Positions 1 through 12,453 of a stretch of 64,000 nucleotides of DNA are shown in pieces; the stretch's first letter is position 1, and every line of letters begins with the position of its first letter. The position numbers and the translations under genes are program-made. The notes under the pieces were generated by a model. That model saw only the letters and a program-made list of their open reading frames with translations, ran no database searches and had not been told where the DNA came from. Origin of the DNA: Colius striatus. Lineage: Eukaryota; Chordata; Aves; Coliiformes; Coliidae. Where the stretch lies: NCBI RefSeq assembly GCF_028858725.1, contig NC_084760.1, positions 92,067,867 through 92,131,866 on the forward strand. Direction: 5' to 3'.

Positions 1-127
1 ACCTGCTAGAAAGCTCTAGATGGTTCTCTGGTTTTAAAAGAAGAATAAAAGCATTTGGCAGACTGCTTATTTTGCCCGAGTTCTTAAGGAAAATATACTC
101 ACAGTTGTCAATGCTGTCGGTTTTCAG

Positions 128-259
128 TTGGTTGCTACCCTGCCTGAGGAAATTCGTCCTGGGCCTGATTTCCATGGACTTCCATGGGAGCCGGTTATTA
201 TCACTGCCTTAGTGGGAATTGCCACGCTTGCTGTAATTTTCTGGAGAACCTGCCTTTCA
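128..259 (+). other. MIA3: MIA3 membrane-anchor exon
   Basis: This 44-codon, phase-0 exon encodes a lumenal stub rich in prolines and acidic residues, then a hydrophobic stretch of about 24 residues from PWEPVII to AVIFW, followed by RT. In TANGO1 this region contains the intramembrane and transmembrane helices that place the coiled coils in the cytosol. The acceptor is TTTTCAG at 121-127 and the donor GTGAGT at 260. It is the first exon visible; upstream bases 1-127 are intron. The short TANGO1 isoform also includes this exon, so a downstream promoter could lie just left of the window. Confidence 0.9.
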
Positions 260-3200
260 GTGAGTATACTTCCTGCTTGCGAGCCCACTAGTATTTCACT
301 TACTGAGCAGTCTTTTGAATGGTTAAACTGTTTCAGCATTTCTGGGATTAAAGCAACATGTAGTCTTTGGCATTTCTACTTTTCCCATTTGGAGCGTTAA
401 CGCAAACTAAATGCTGGGCTTAGCAGCTAAAGTAAGTTGCAGTTTTCTTCAAGACAGAATACTAAGAACTGTTTCCTTTAAGCTATTAGTTTAACATCTC
501 TCTTAGTAAGAGACACTTTCAGAAACAAAATAGGGGAGTAGAGTGTAAATTAAAGGACACGGAAAGGGTCAGCGTATCTTTGAAATGAGAAGCCTTCCAT
601 GTGCTTGAGTCTGTTGCTAACTCTCTCCAAAACAAGCAGTTAATCCCCCTCCGTCGTATTATCCAGCTGCTTGGAGTCCCTGAATTTAGAAACCTTAAAA
701 CTTGATCTTAATTCTCACTGGAGAGCCCTTTCCCCATTCTTCTCACTCTGCATTTGTCCTTCTCTTTCCTACATGGGTAATTCTCTGTACAAGAAAAATA
801 CCGTCACCAGCTCTCAAGTACAGCAGTGCATATCTTTGGGAACTAACAGATAAAAATCAAATAGGACAGTTTATTTTACAGCTGTCCAGTCAGTGATGGT
901 ACACTCTGGAAGTCTGTGGGATACTTCATCTTCGCTTAAAAAAATAAGCTACCGCTAAATATTATCTGTAGGGGTTTTTTTCCTTGCTTAGTTTTGGTAT
1001 TGAATACACTAAGCCAGTTTCAAATGCCAAATAGTGTTAATGTAACAGCATAAAAAGAAAGCTTCTGAAAGCCCTCTTTGACGGTATTCATTTTGAAATG
1101 AGCCGCTGTCATGTAAACATACATTGTTTTAAAAGGATCAGAACTGGGATGCAAGTAGTTTTTGTGTTTTTGAGTGCAGGACTGTTGTTTGATGCAAAAT
1201 GGCTTCATTTTCTTTTGTTGCAAATTGGATGTGGGTAGTTAATGTTCTCCTTCTAGTAGCTGAGTGAACAGGCATTTACTAAGGCTCCAGGACAGGGCAT
1301 TAACCTGGAAGCTTTTATTAGAAAAGAGCTTAAGCTTGTTGGAAGTGTTATTCAACACTTTTGTTGGCAGCAAGAGATGTATTTTCCATGTGTGTTTTAA
1401 TCTACATATAATCTGTGACTTAAATTTTACTAGATTTTTCACATGACCTTTTACGGCTAATTCTTGGGTTTTTTTTTCCTCTTCTATAGGTAAAGAGTAG
1501 AATATACCAAGGTAAGTTTCTCATGATTTCCAGTGTACTTGATACTTAGGCATGTAAAAATTTTGAAGATAGTTTCAGAGGCCTGAGCATAGTGCCTTTC
1601 AAGGAGAGTGCTAAATCTAAGGTTGCAGTGTAAGCTAGGCCAGGAGATAGGATGTGCTCGAATCTGATGATTTCAGTTTTGCATTTGATAATTCTTTGAT
1701 TAGGAGAAACAATGCAGCACACACCTGCAAATTAAAGGGTAAGGAAAGCCCCACCTTGTTCAACATAGGTATGATCCCATGGTTTACTGGGACAACAGAG
1801 TTTGTTTTGGCTTTTGAACTAGCAGTGGATCATCTTGTTGCATCTCACAAAAAGCAGTAGCTAGTTCCTCTTGCCTTTTTGGATTGAGGGCAGCCTGAAA
1901 CTGCCTGCTGTGTGTTTGCAAAGAGATCTTCTAAATGTAGACCTAGATATGCAGATATTCCTGTGGCTAGCACATTGCTTGTTACAAGAATATTTATCCA
2001 GCTTCAAGTACATAAAATTAAAGTGTACTGAGAGGTGATTTCTATACTGCGAAACAATAATTGTTATTGCAGGGGGAAGTCATTGGTATTGGTGCTGTAG
2101 AAATTATTTAGCAGCCCACTTTGGAAAAAAGTGAGAAACACGGGTCAAACCCTCTTTTCTTTTTTCTGAAAATGCTCTTCTGGATGGTACTGTATAGAAA
2201 CTACTAAAGCTGGGGACAAATAGGTATTCTTCAAGCATGATAAAGGTTGAGTTGTTATGAAGGAGGAATATTAACAGTGACCAAAATGATTTAAAAGATA
2301 GATCACATTTGGAGTCCCCCAGATTAAATCTATTATCTTCTATTCCTGACAGTAGTAAAACTGGGAGACTGAGCTAATGCCCTGCTTAAACTGCTGAGAT
2401 CTGTCATGTACCTCAGTGGTCACTTGCTGGTGGCAAGGGCTCGGGACCTTCTGGCCCAGAGGCCTGTGGTAGGAGGGGAAGGAGGAGTGGCAGTTGCCAT
2501 TGCTGCTTGTGGGTTGCAGTTGGGACAACCAGTGGGTCCTGTTTGTGCTGTGGGATTTGCTTCAAGGCAGAGGAGGCTGGGAGTGTTTGAATGCCAAGGT
2601 GGTTTAGGGCTTGTAAAAGATCAACAGTTGGATCATCTTTAATTTCATTTGCAATAAAATAATTTAAGTGTGCTCATGTTTTTTGTTGACTCCTAAGGGT
2701 TGGTTAAGAAGCAAATGCTTGCCTAAAGAACTGTTGCTTGGTCCCAGCCCCTATGAGGCCTGTTAGAGAGCATGCAGTCCCATGAGGCTTACTGATGCTG
2801 ACTGCTAGCTGGCAGTCTCTTGTCTGTTCCCAGTAGGTCCTTCAGAGCTTTCATCCTGTTCTCTTTGCTGACCAAACCTTCAGGTTCAATAGAGCACAAA
2901 GAGGTGGTTGTTAGGGAAGGTGTTGCACCACATGGAGTGTCACAGCAGTAGTCTGAGACTGCTCTGACATCCCTGCTGCCAATTCTTCTCTCAAGCATGC
3001 CTCATCTGCGTGTAGCCAACACCTTAAGCTGCTGTGCGTTCTGAGACCAGCGTCTGTGAAGTGGATGCAAGAACTGTATGCTTTGTGTCCATGTTCAGTG
3101 CTTTACTGTTTGTTTTCAGTCCTAACTTTAAATGAAAGCTGGAGATGCGGACTCCTGCAGAGAGGGCTGACTGCCAGGGAGCTGACACTATCCTGATTTA

Positions 3201-6200
3201 TGCTTTAATCCTTACTTGAAAGTGTTCCCTAAAGTGGTAGTTTTGAGAGCTCTGATTTTTCTTAATGATTTTTTTTTAACCTGAAGATATGAAGTACAGT
3301 TTCTGTGAGTTTTCTTTTTCTTCCTAGTGACTGAAAAGCAACTTGCTGAAAAGATTAAAAACCTTCTTCAAGAAAAATCAGAAATCTTACAAAAGATGTC
3401 AGAATATGATCAAAAGGTATTGTTCTACGTTCCCATCCTTTGCTTCCTAATTTTCTGTTATTTGGTTGATTGCACTGACTGTGTCACAGCTAATACATTT
3501 ATATTTTCTATTCTTACTGAATATTATGTTCCTCATTTACATTTGGTTGTTTCTGTGCTTAGATAAAGGAAGCAAAGGAATCTGTGAAGGTGGCCCAAGA
3601 ACAAAAAGACATTCTCTCTGATGAAACTGTAGGCCTTAAGGTAAGAAACAGTTAACTGTCTCCATGCTGAAGCAAAAAGCATCAATAAAACAGCTTCTTC
3701 AGCTGATCTTTTCCATGGTTGTTTTATTTCTGTTGTAGGACACTGTCAAAGGACTGGAAGAAACAAATCGACAGCTAGATGACAAAGTAAAAAATCTCCG
3801 TACAATGCTTGAAACGGAGAGAAAAAAGAATGAGAAGAAACAGAATAAGGTAAGAGTAATCCCACTCATGTCTTACATTGTCCTTAACTTAATGTGCCTG
3901 AGAAGCTTGCTACAACCTGATGGCTAATCAGGTAGAGGCAGAGCAAACAAGATGAACCACCTGAAAAAGAGAACTGAAATTATGTTTCAGATTCATCCTA
4001 AGCTCAAGGAGTAGCATCTGCTTACTGGTGGAAGGGGGTAGGGGTTTGGTTGTTTTTTTTTAAATACAATCTTGATAGATTTGTGTGGTTACAAACTTTC
4101 ACACACATACAGATGTAGGCAAGTTGTGGGCTAGTCTAATGCTTGCTAGCCAGAGCCAGGAAGTTCCTTAACTGTAAGTTGAAGGTTTCAGGTTGGTGAA
4201 AGATGTTGCCTTCTACTCAGAGGAGGCATCTAGTTCTGTAGTGAGTGTGCAGATCTCTAAACTGCCTCTTGTTCTTGTTGCCCAGCTGCATTTGTATTTT
4301 CTTTTTTTACCTTCTTTTTAAAGCCTGAGTTTGTGTTAATAATGTGAAGGTCCAACAAGTTCTTTGGTCTTGTTTTGACCAAAGGTTGTTCCTAATGACA
4401 GCAGCACGTGTTAGTTTCGTTCTAGGCTGTGCAGGTTTACAGGGAACTTCCCCAGCCACAAACAGGCAGAGTCACAGTGGCGGAAAGTCACTTCTCAGGT
4501 GCTGTGTGTTTCTGCTCCTTGCCTTGCTGATGAGGCAGCACGATGTTGCTGCTGGTCTGATGGCTGCTTTAAGTGGAAATGTGTTGATGCTTTGCCTTTT
4601 ATGCTCCCAAATTACACAGGTAATTACTTTGTGTTAGCCTGTTACATGCTTTAGCTTAAATCACCGCTCATCTTTTTCTCATACAGATCTGTGAAACCCA
4701 GAAATCCTTGGAGAAACTTCAAGAGGCTGTCAATGTACATTCTGTAGAACTTTCAGAGGTAATGCATTGTCTATACCCTCTCAACAGTCAAAAGTTCTTG
4801 TACCAGAAAAAAGTCATATCTAGGATGTAATAGAAAACAATGGCTTGGCAGATTCCAGGTTGTTGAGCATACGTACCTTTTTCTTTCCCATCTTACCAAG
4901 AAGTACATAGGTTTTGCTCCATTACAGTTTGACTTTTTGTTCCTTTTTATTTCGTATGTAGGTGCAGATAGCACTTAATGAAGCTAAACTGAGTGAAGAA
5001 AAGGTGAAATCCGAGCTTCATCATGTGCAAGAAGAGAATGCTAGGCTGAAAAAAAGCAAGGAGCAAGTAAGTTATGCCCTGGCCAGACAACTTTTGTTTC
5101 TCTTTTAGACAAAATATCAGGGCTCTATTCCTAGTTTCCTTGAATATAACTTCAGTGTGTCTCTGTGGGGTTTTTTTCTTAATGTGTCAGAATTTGATGT
5201 TTCATGTTATAAAGATAAAATGTAAACCTCTTGTGCCTCCCTGCACAGGCATTCTGTGCAGGTGAGCTGCATGTACGAAGGCTTTACCGACTGCGGTGAT
5301 TCGGTTTTTGTCAGCACCTTCACAGAGAGCCTGTGCTGATGTATTAGTCACCGAGTGATCAGATTACTGCTCTGAATAGGGACTGAAGGAACTTGTAGTA
5401 AAGAATTGCCAAAAAGCAATTCTGAAGCTAAGCTCAATGGAGAGGATCTGAAGCCCAGAAATGCCATGACAGTTCTGTTACAAATCACTGTAAATACCTA
5501 TTTTCTTCCTCTGAAGTAGGTGGCCTTTTAGGGAGTGAGGTTTGAGTGCCTCTGGACTGCAGTTAATTACTCCTATTTTGAAGCATGTCACCAGTTTGGT
5601 GCTGATGTTGGGATATTATCTGGGAAAACATTAAATTTGTAGAATCCACCTAGTAATATCAACTGCAGAAAGATTCCCAGCATCCTGTTCTACCGACAGA
5701 CTAACGATGTGTGTGATAACTGACGTTTACTCTTTATCTGTGACCAGTGGCGATCAGTGATCGCCAGAGCTGGCAGTAAAATAGAGTTTTAATTATGTAT
5801 ACCCTGTGCTAAAAATAAAGCAAGTAATCATCTTGCCTTGGTGCCTCACACAGCTGCTGAAAGAAGCCGAAGGCTGGAGTGAGAGGCATACCGAGCTCAG
5901 TGAACAGATCAAACTCTATCAGAAATCTCAGAAGGACATAGAAGAAGCACTTGCCTACAAGGAAAATGAGATTGAAGTAGGTTCTGTCTAACAAACTTGC
6001 TTTAAAATACTATGTGGCATAAAATACTTGGAAATACTTTACGAAGTGCAGAGCAATTCTTTTTCGGTGACCCTTTGATTCTGTTACCAGGTTTTAACGA
6101 ACTGCATCATGCAGCTGAAGCAGCTTGACATGGATCCAGCATCTGAGGCCAAGAAGGATGGGGAAGGGCAGGAATGGAGCACGGGCGAGGATCTGGCCAA

Positions 6201-9200
6201 TGGGGAGCTACCAGGTACAGTGATGCTGCTCAATACAGTCAGCAGCCAAAGCCTGCACGCTGTCGTGCGGGGAGCAAGGGGAGTCCGTGCCTTCAGCTGC
6301 CCCTGTGGGTTAAGAGGTCTCAGGCACAAAATAGTTGCTAACTGAAGGGAGAAGCTGTTAAAAAGGACAGTAACTGCTTTTAGGTCTTTCGTAAGTGTAA
6401 TGACACAGTTTCAAACATTGCCCATAAGGGTTAGTAGTTAAGAACATTCCCAGGGATGAGAGTCTCAGCTTTGTTATATTCTGCATTTATGTTTAATACA
6501 AATTATTAGTGAGTATCGTGCCTACCTCCATACACATAACTAATGACCACATCAGAAGGCCTATCCCAGGTTAAAGTGTAGGGAGTTTTGCCCTTAGCAG
6601 TTATAGAGCCCAATGGATGGGGGTTAAGAAACCAGCAAAACAAATACCTTTTTTTTCTCTTTTAGATAATGAGAGTGAGAAGATGAAGACTCAGATTAAG
6701 CAGATGATGGATGTCTCCAGGGTATGCTGCTCAAGATACCTTATAAATGCAGCCACATTACTGCCATGCCTAAGATCATAAACTTTCTACTCCTCTTTTC
6801 AGGTAAAAACTATGTTGTCCATAGTGGAAGAAGACAGAAACCTTCTGCAATCCAAACTGAGTGATGAAGTAACAGCGAGACATGAGCTGGAAGGTGCGCT
6901 TAGCAAAGCAATCGCTCTGGATTAAATGCTGCATGTGGTTTAAAAAGAAACAGAGCATTGAAGTGGTGTAACGGTCCTCATTGCAGCTTCTTTCAGCTTC
7001 TTCACCTACCTTTGCTTCTCCAACAGAGCAAATAAAGAAGTTAGAACATGACTCCTGTTCGCTGCAGTCAGCCAAAGCTCGACTGGAAAACGAATGCAAA
7101 ACACTGCAGCAGAAAGTGGAGATTCTTGGAGAACTTTACCAGCAGAAGGAGATGGCACTCCAGAAGTAAGCCTTTCCTTGCTCTTCCACTCATACACAGC
7201 GTATTGTATGATAGCCACTATCCAAATGAACTTTGTTCAGAAGGACCAAATAACTTAGAAATTGTTTTTGGAGTGAAAGGTTCCAGTGTGGTTGAAGCTA
7301 GCACACTTTTTGGGACTTTATTCCACCATTCATAGAATCATAGAATGGTAGGGGTTGGAAGATCATCTTAGAGATCATCTAGTCCAACCCCCCTGCAGAA
7401 GCAGGTTCACCTAGATCAGGTCACATAGGGACATGTCCAAGTGGGTCTTGAAGACCTCCAAGGAAGGAGACTCCACAACCCCTCTGGGCAGCCTGTTCCA
7501 CTGCTCCGTCATTCCAGAGACTCTAAAAAGATTGTCACTTTGCACACACAATACTGCCTTCTACTATTGAACAACAAACCACAAACAGCTTTTGGAGAGG
7601 GGAGATGTGTGGCTTGGTCTGCAAATTCCGTGGTAGCTCCATCATGTTATCCGGGCACGTCAAGGAGAATATAGTGGCCCTTAGGGTTTGTTTTGATTAC
7701 TCTGACCTCAGTTCAGTGAAATTAATTCTTATCATGTAGTATTTTAGTCTTGTGAGCTTTTTGTATCCTTAAAGGGCTAAACTATGGCTGAGTTCATGGT
7801 GGGATCTGAGATGAATGAACTGTTAGCAGTGAAGATCTACTTGTATATCTCTGTTTGTGTATTTACTTACTGAAAGGTCTGTAACACTATCTCAGCGTTG
7901 TGGAGAAAATTTGAGATAGGATTCAGGAGAATTTTCAGCTAAATTCTGTGGAAAAGGTGAACCTGGCACGAGGAAGCAATTGCAAGTTCTAAGGTTCAAG
8001 AGTATAGGTTGGGGGAGGCGTAAGGTTGGAACAAGCAAAGGAATTGAGGCTGGTGAACAACTTGATGGTGAAACTACCTGATCTCAAGTTCAGGATCCAG
8101 GTGTAGTAAATGCCAAATAGGGAGGTGAAGGATAGCCCCCCTTTCAAGGAAAACTTCATCTTGACCTCTCAGAAGGATTTTTTCATGCATCCAAAACTTA
8201 TGGGCAATTATGCTGCCTGATGTTACTTGATTAGAATGAAGGACTTCCTGCAGGTTGTTTTTTTCCTGGAAAACAGTTTCCACATGTGGCCAAGGAACTG
8301 GATTAGATTGCAGTGGCTGTTTTACTGCTAGTTTAATGGTTCCCATTGTGTGGGACAGCTCTGGTCAGTTAGGAACACATTGTGGACCTCTTAAATACTT
8401 CCAGAGAAATGTCAAAAAGAGAGGAAAAAAATAGTCAACCACGAGGAAATTAAAACTGTGGGAATGAATTGTGTAATAAATTGGTATGGAGAATACTTAG
8501 ATAAAAGCCTCTTTCCACATGGTTGATGACAATGGAATGTATGTGTCACCTGGGCCCTAAATTCTCCCCTTTTCACTCCACATTCATTTCCCTTCCTCCA
8601 TTCGTTTCCCTTGGTCAGATGTGAGTTCTGTGTGTCTCCTTGTCTGTCCCTTTGGAAATCTGGATTGCCCTCTGTAGAACTGGTAAGTGCGCTGCAGGAT
8701 CTGAAGAGATGATCTGTCTGCAGTTGTTGGGATTCTGACAAGTCTTTAAATGCTGATGGAACTTTTCAGTCAACTCTTTGTCCTTAATTTGCAGGTTTTA
8801 TACACAAAGGGGTTGTTCTCTTGGTTTCAAAAGGCAGTATTTCTGTCCCTTTAGAAAAAAACCCAAACCTCTATTTTCTCATACATTGTCCTAGATTCTG
8901 TCATCACTGATGATAGCAGGAGAGTACCTTGATTTTGAGTTGTGTAGTAGACAGTGGAATATATGATGCTCTCTTTTTTTTCCCCCTGTGCAGAAAACTA
9001 ACCCAGGAAGAGTATGAGCGTCAGGAGAAGGAGCAGAAACTGTCTGCTGCAGATGAAAAAGCCGTGCTGGCTGTCGAGGAAGTGAAAGTTTACAAGTAAC
9101 TTCAGTTTCTGGAGACTCTTGTTTTCCTTTATTTCAGCTATTGAAGAAAATTCATTTAACCTCTCTCCTTCCCCTCTTTTCTCTTCTGTACAGGCAAAGG

Positions 9201-12200
9201 ATCCAAGACATGGAAGAGGAATTGCAAAAAACAGAGAGGTCTTACAAAAACCAGGTGAGCTGCTTGCTTGCAGGTTATTGTATCGCCTTTTACTGGATCA
9301 TTCCAGTGCTCTGTGGTGAATTAGTGGAAATACTCATAGTTGGACAAAACAAACTAACGTGCTGCTTTTCTTCTCAGATTGCTGCTCATGAGAAAAAGGC
9401 CCACGACAATTGGGTAAGAATGTTCTTCCCCTGCTGCTACAGACAGTTTGTATTTGCCTTTGGGTTGCTGCAGTTAATGCAGTTGACAACATTTTCCCCT
9501 CACAGCTCATTGCCCGCTCTGCCGAGAGAGCTCTGGCTGAGGAAAAAAGAGAAGCAGCCAACCTGAGACAAAAGTAAGTACAGCACAGACCACTGCTACT
9601 GCTCTTTGAACGTGGTGGGTGTTACGTTGGGAGAGAAGGAGCTTAGGCAGTGGTAGGTGCTGTTAGCCTGCTTACACCAAATGTGCACTGCCTGCCTGAG
9701 TTACTGGTTTTAAACTGTTCAGCTCTTTGGGTGGTTAAAATTCAGATTTCTTGGTAAAAGCCGTGATGTTTTAAGATGCAGTTTGCCTTGCTGCATTATA
9801 ACAAATATAACTTGTGTATTGTTTGAGTAATTAAGAAAAACTTTATTTTTAAAAATTAGATTAATAGAAGTAAACCAAAAAATCGTGATGCTTCAAAGGC
9901 CACTGATTGTAAAGCCAACTCCAGGCAGACCTGATCGCCAGCTCCCACCACGACGAGGTAGAAGCTGCTGTTCCTCTCAAAACTTTGCTCTTTGAATCAG
10001 TATATCCTGAAACACTTTCCCCCTCATGGCTATGACAAACTGTAGAAAAGTAAAGCAGTAAATCGAGTGGGTTTCTTTTTTCCTTCTTGGGCGTAGGGCC
10101 CTTAAGCAGAGATGGCTCTTTTGGCCCATCACCTGTGAGCGGAGGAAATCCATCCCCCACGCAGATGATAGAAGTTCCTCCTCGGCCCCTTTCTGCACCT
10201 CGAAGGGAAGGCTCAAGAGGTGACCTCGGTAAGCAGTGCAGCTCCTCTGCTGTGATAGCTCTCTCAAGCTACAAACCCAAGAACACCGAGGTCTGACCTT
10301 GGTCGTAGGGCTGGTGTTAAGTCTTGGTCCGTGTCTTACCGAGACACAGATGGGTGGTGGTTTAGTTGTTCAGGTCTTTTTTAAAAACCCAACAGAAATA
10401 GCTCAGTCATGTGTTGATGAGGATCTCTGGGGATCTTATTTCCCTAAAGGTACAATGGTAGATGGTCCTCCTGCTCCACGAAGGCCACCAGAATTACCTG
10501 GAAGGATGTCTGTTCCTGGTAAGTTGTGGCCTGCAACCAACTGCAACTTATTCAGTCATTCTTTCACTTGAGAAATTCAATTTAACCCCATTCCTTAACT
10601 CAGGCACAGTAAGACATGAATTTGTGTCTCTCTTCACAGACCTTGGGCCTGCTGTAGCATCCCTGGGCAGTAGTGGGCCAAGAACCTCCTCCCCCTCCAC
10701 ATCAATGGATGGAGTGGTAAGCTGAAAACACCCCAACCTTCAGAAAGTGTTTCCAATACATGATTCACTGTACTTCCTGCTGCATCCTTAACTGTATCAT
10801 GTTCTGTCTTGTCTATATCCTGTCACTATCCTTTTTTACTGCACCCCCCTCAAAAAAAAAAAGCAACCCTCTCCCAAAGAACCTGAAGCCCCCTGTGTAA
10901 CTGCTGATTCACCTGCAGCTGTTGAACCAGGCACAGTGAGTATTTGGAGGCTGAATATGATGTTACCCTTCTGTGATGGCCAGGAATAACAGTCTTGGTG
11001 TTCTGAACTGCTAAATAACAGAATGCTCTGCAAAACTAACCAAGGGCTTATACCTCTGTCTCAAAGGTTTCTCTAATGGTGAGCAGTTGCTGTCTGGTTT
11101 TTATGGAATTGAGGAAATGAGATCTTTCTCGTTAAGCACTGCAGCCAAACACTTTCAAGTGATTTCAACACTAACCCTAAGAAGCTGACTCACCTGTGAT
11201 AATTCAAGCACAATTCCTTACATAATTCAAGGTGCCAGGCTCTCTGCCAAAGGGCTGTTGCGTCAGAAGGGATCAAACTTCTTTAGGGCAGCCTTAGCTA
11301 AAGAGCCTTGTCACCTCAGAAGGTACAGAGTGCTGACTCCTCGTAGTGCAAGCAGCATTTGGGTGAAGGGACAACGATGGTGCAGTAACTTTCTCTCTTT
11401 TCTGCTTGGTTAATGTGTTTTGGGGTGTGATTTTTCTTCCCCCGCTTCTGCCTCTCAGGGTTTATGCGAGTGGCTGCAGTGTCCAGCAGTGTCAGTGCTT
11501 CTTTACTGCCATGAGTAACACTGAAGTATAACCTCATCTTGCACAGGCTCCTGCTTGTCCCCAAGGCCCGCCGTCTTTCCCTGGGACACCCATCGTGGCC
11601 TCGCCGGTGATGAGGCCTCCGCCTCCACCGCCTGTTCGCTATGGACCACCACCGCCAGGACCGCTGCCGGGACCGCTGCCGCCCCCTCTGCGCGGGCACC
11701 TGGGCCCTCGCCCCCTACCTGTGCCCCTAGGTAATAGCCACGCTCACACTGCTCCAAATCTCCCTTCCTTGCCCTGGCTCTGCCCAGCCTGCTGCAGGGC
11801 TGAGCTCTCCTCCCGCTCTCAGCACACAGCTCCCACGGCTTCCCCACGCCCTGCGGGGCCTGGCCACCTTTTGCGGCACGCTCAGACAGGTGCTTTTTCT
11901 GAAGCCTCCTTAAGGCCAAGGTATAAAGGAGGTCTTTTTCCTTGTTTAGTCTAAAATGGAAACCAGTAGCCAAAAGTCACTGGACTGTAATTCATGGCCT
12001 GTGAAGTGGGACATGGGACAGTGATCCAGCCAGAGCTGCTCCAGAAAGCCAAAAGAGAATAAAGTGAGGAAGGCAGCAGGAGCTCCACCAATGAGGTTTA
12101 AAACAACACTTTGTTTAACTCTGTCTCTTCCTTCCCTTCTAGTTCGCGGTGCTCCCTTGCCACCTCCAGCTACGCGAGATTTCTTCCCTGGCCTACCCTT

Positions 12201-12453
12201 AGGAATGAGAGATCTGCCTCCTGGCCCGCTCCCGCCACCTCCTGATCCACGAGGCTACGGCCGTGGGCATCCTCCTTTCCGACCCCTCGGTCCTCCTGGC
12301 CCCAGGGATTTCCCTCCAGGCCCGCGGCTACCCCCGCCCGGCTCCAGAGACTATACACCTTCTCCCAACAGAGACTTGCCTCCCTCGGGCCCCAGGGACT
12401 ACGTGGCAGGCTCCAAGGACTGCACACCACAGCCTCCAGCCCAGAAGCCCTGA
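128..12453 (+). CDS. MIA3: MIA3 / TANGO1, 3' part (23 coding exons, last 783 residues)
   Basis: TANGO1 sits in the ER membrane at exit sites and couples lumenal bulky cargo such as procollagen to COPII coats. The window starts inside an intron, so the SH3-like lumenal part is missing. Coding exons: 128-259, 1500-1521, 3328-3416, 3563-3640, 3739-3849, 4687-4758, 4962-5066, 5854-5976, 6091-6214, 6666-6721, 6803-6893, 7027-7165, 8994-9095, 9194-9254, 9378-9413, 9506-9573, 9860-9957, 10097-10228, 10450-10518, 10640-10716, 10864-10935, 11547-11730, 12143-12453. All are flanked by AG/GT and the 2352 nt stay in frame to TGA at 12451. Order: membrane segment, about 450 residues of coiled coil, proline-rich tail. 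Hallmarks remembered from human MIA3 are visible: [52 protein letters not shown]-like. The neighbours AIDA and BROX support MIA3 rather than the paralogue MIA2/CTAGE5. Least certain is exon 10864-10935, whose acceptor follows an A-run. Confidence 0.95.
260..3327 (+). other. MIA3 introns around the microexon (non-coding)
   Basis: Two introns (260-1499 and 1522-3327) flank the 22-nt exon. Both show GT...AG ends. I see no CR1, RNA gene or other exon in them. The longer chance open frame at 2406-2642 has no family resemblance and no splice-site support. Confidence 0.7.
1500..1521 (+). other. MIA3: MIA3 22-nt microexon
   Basis: GTA AAG AGT AGA ATA TAC CAA G encodes VKSRIYQ plus the first base of the next codon. 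A T-rich tract and TATAG precede it and GTAAGT follows. It joins the membrane exon to the coiled-coil exon at 3328 and matches the VKDRVYQV stretch remembered from human MIA3. It is too short to be seen as an open frame by itself. Confidence 0.9.
5748..5766. repeat. Perfect 9-bp inverted repeat with 1-nt centre
   Basis: TGGCGATCAGTGATCGCCA in the MIA3 intron 5067-5853, 87 bp before the next exon. The dyad is perfect. It may be a protein-binding site or chance. Confidence 0.8.
7331..7515 (-). mobile_element. CR1 LINE 3' fragment (MIA3 intron)
   Basis: The plus strand begins with the reverse complement of the CR1 tail (CATAGAATCATAGAATGG), followed by the typical TCTAGTCCAACC and GGTTCACCTAGATCAGG blocks. 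It is therefore a minus-strand, 5'-truncated CR1. It sits in the MIA3 intron 7166-8993. The truncation point near 7515 is approximate. Confidence 0.9.
10097..12453 (+). other. MIA3: MIA3 proline-rich domain and stop
   Basis: Six exons (10097-10228, 10450-10518, 10640-10716, 10864-10935, 11547-11730, 12143-12453) encode about 280 residues rich in P, G and R. PPP and PPPPPP runs dominate from 11547 onward. The last exon carries repeated R-D-(F/L/Y)-P-P-G-like units. In TANGO1 this tail binds Sec23 and delays outer-coat assembly. Codons are GC-rich compared with the A/T-rich coiled-coil exons. TGA lies at 12451-12453. Confidence 0.9.

Larger units (their letters stand above)
3328..9957 (+). other. 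MIA3: MIA3 cytosolic coiled-coil region
   Basis: Fifteen exons encode about 450 residues dominated by K, E, Q, L and R with heptad-like hydrophobic spacing. They correspond to the two TANGO1 coiled coils. In the family the first coiled coil recruits tethers and NRZ/syntaxin-18 membranes, and the second binds cTAGE5. Two acid-rich linkers (residues from the exons at 6091 and 6666) interrupt the helices. Introns are mostly short. The largest, 7166-8993, holds a CR1 fragment at 7331-7515 and nothing else I recognise; 5067-5853 holds a perfect palindrome at 5748-5766. Confidence 0.85.

Noticed and set aside
2406-2642. Open frame of 78 codons in a MIA3 intron
   Set aside because: No acceptor/donor pair in phase and no similarity to MIA3; probably chance.
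128-12453. MIA2/CTAGE5 as identity of the first gene
   Set aside because: The coiled-coil and proline-rich parts are alike in both paralogues, but the next genes are AIDA and BROX, the neighbours of MIA3, and the exon sequences fit MIA3 better from memory.
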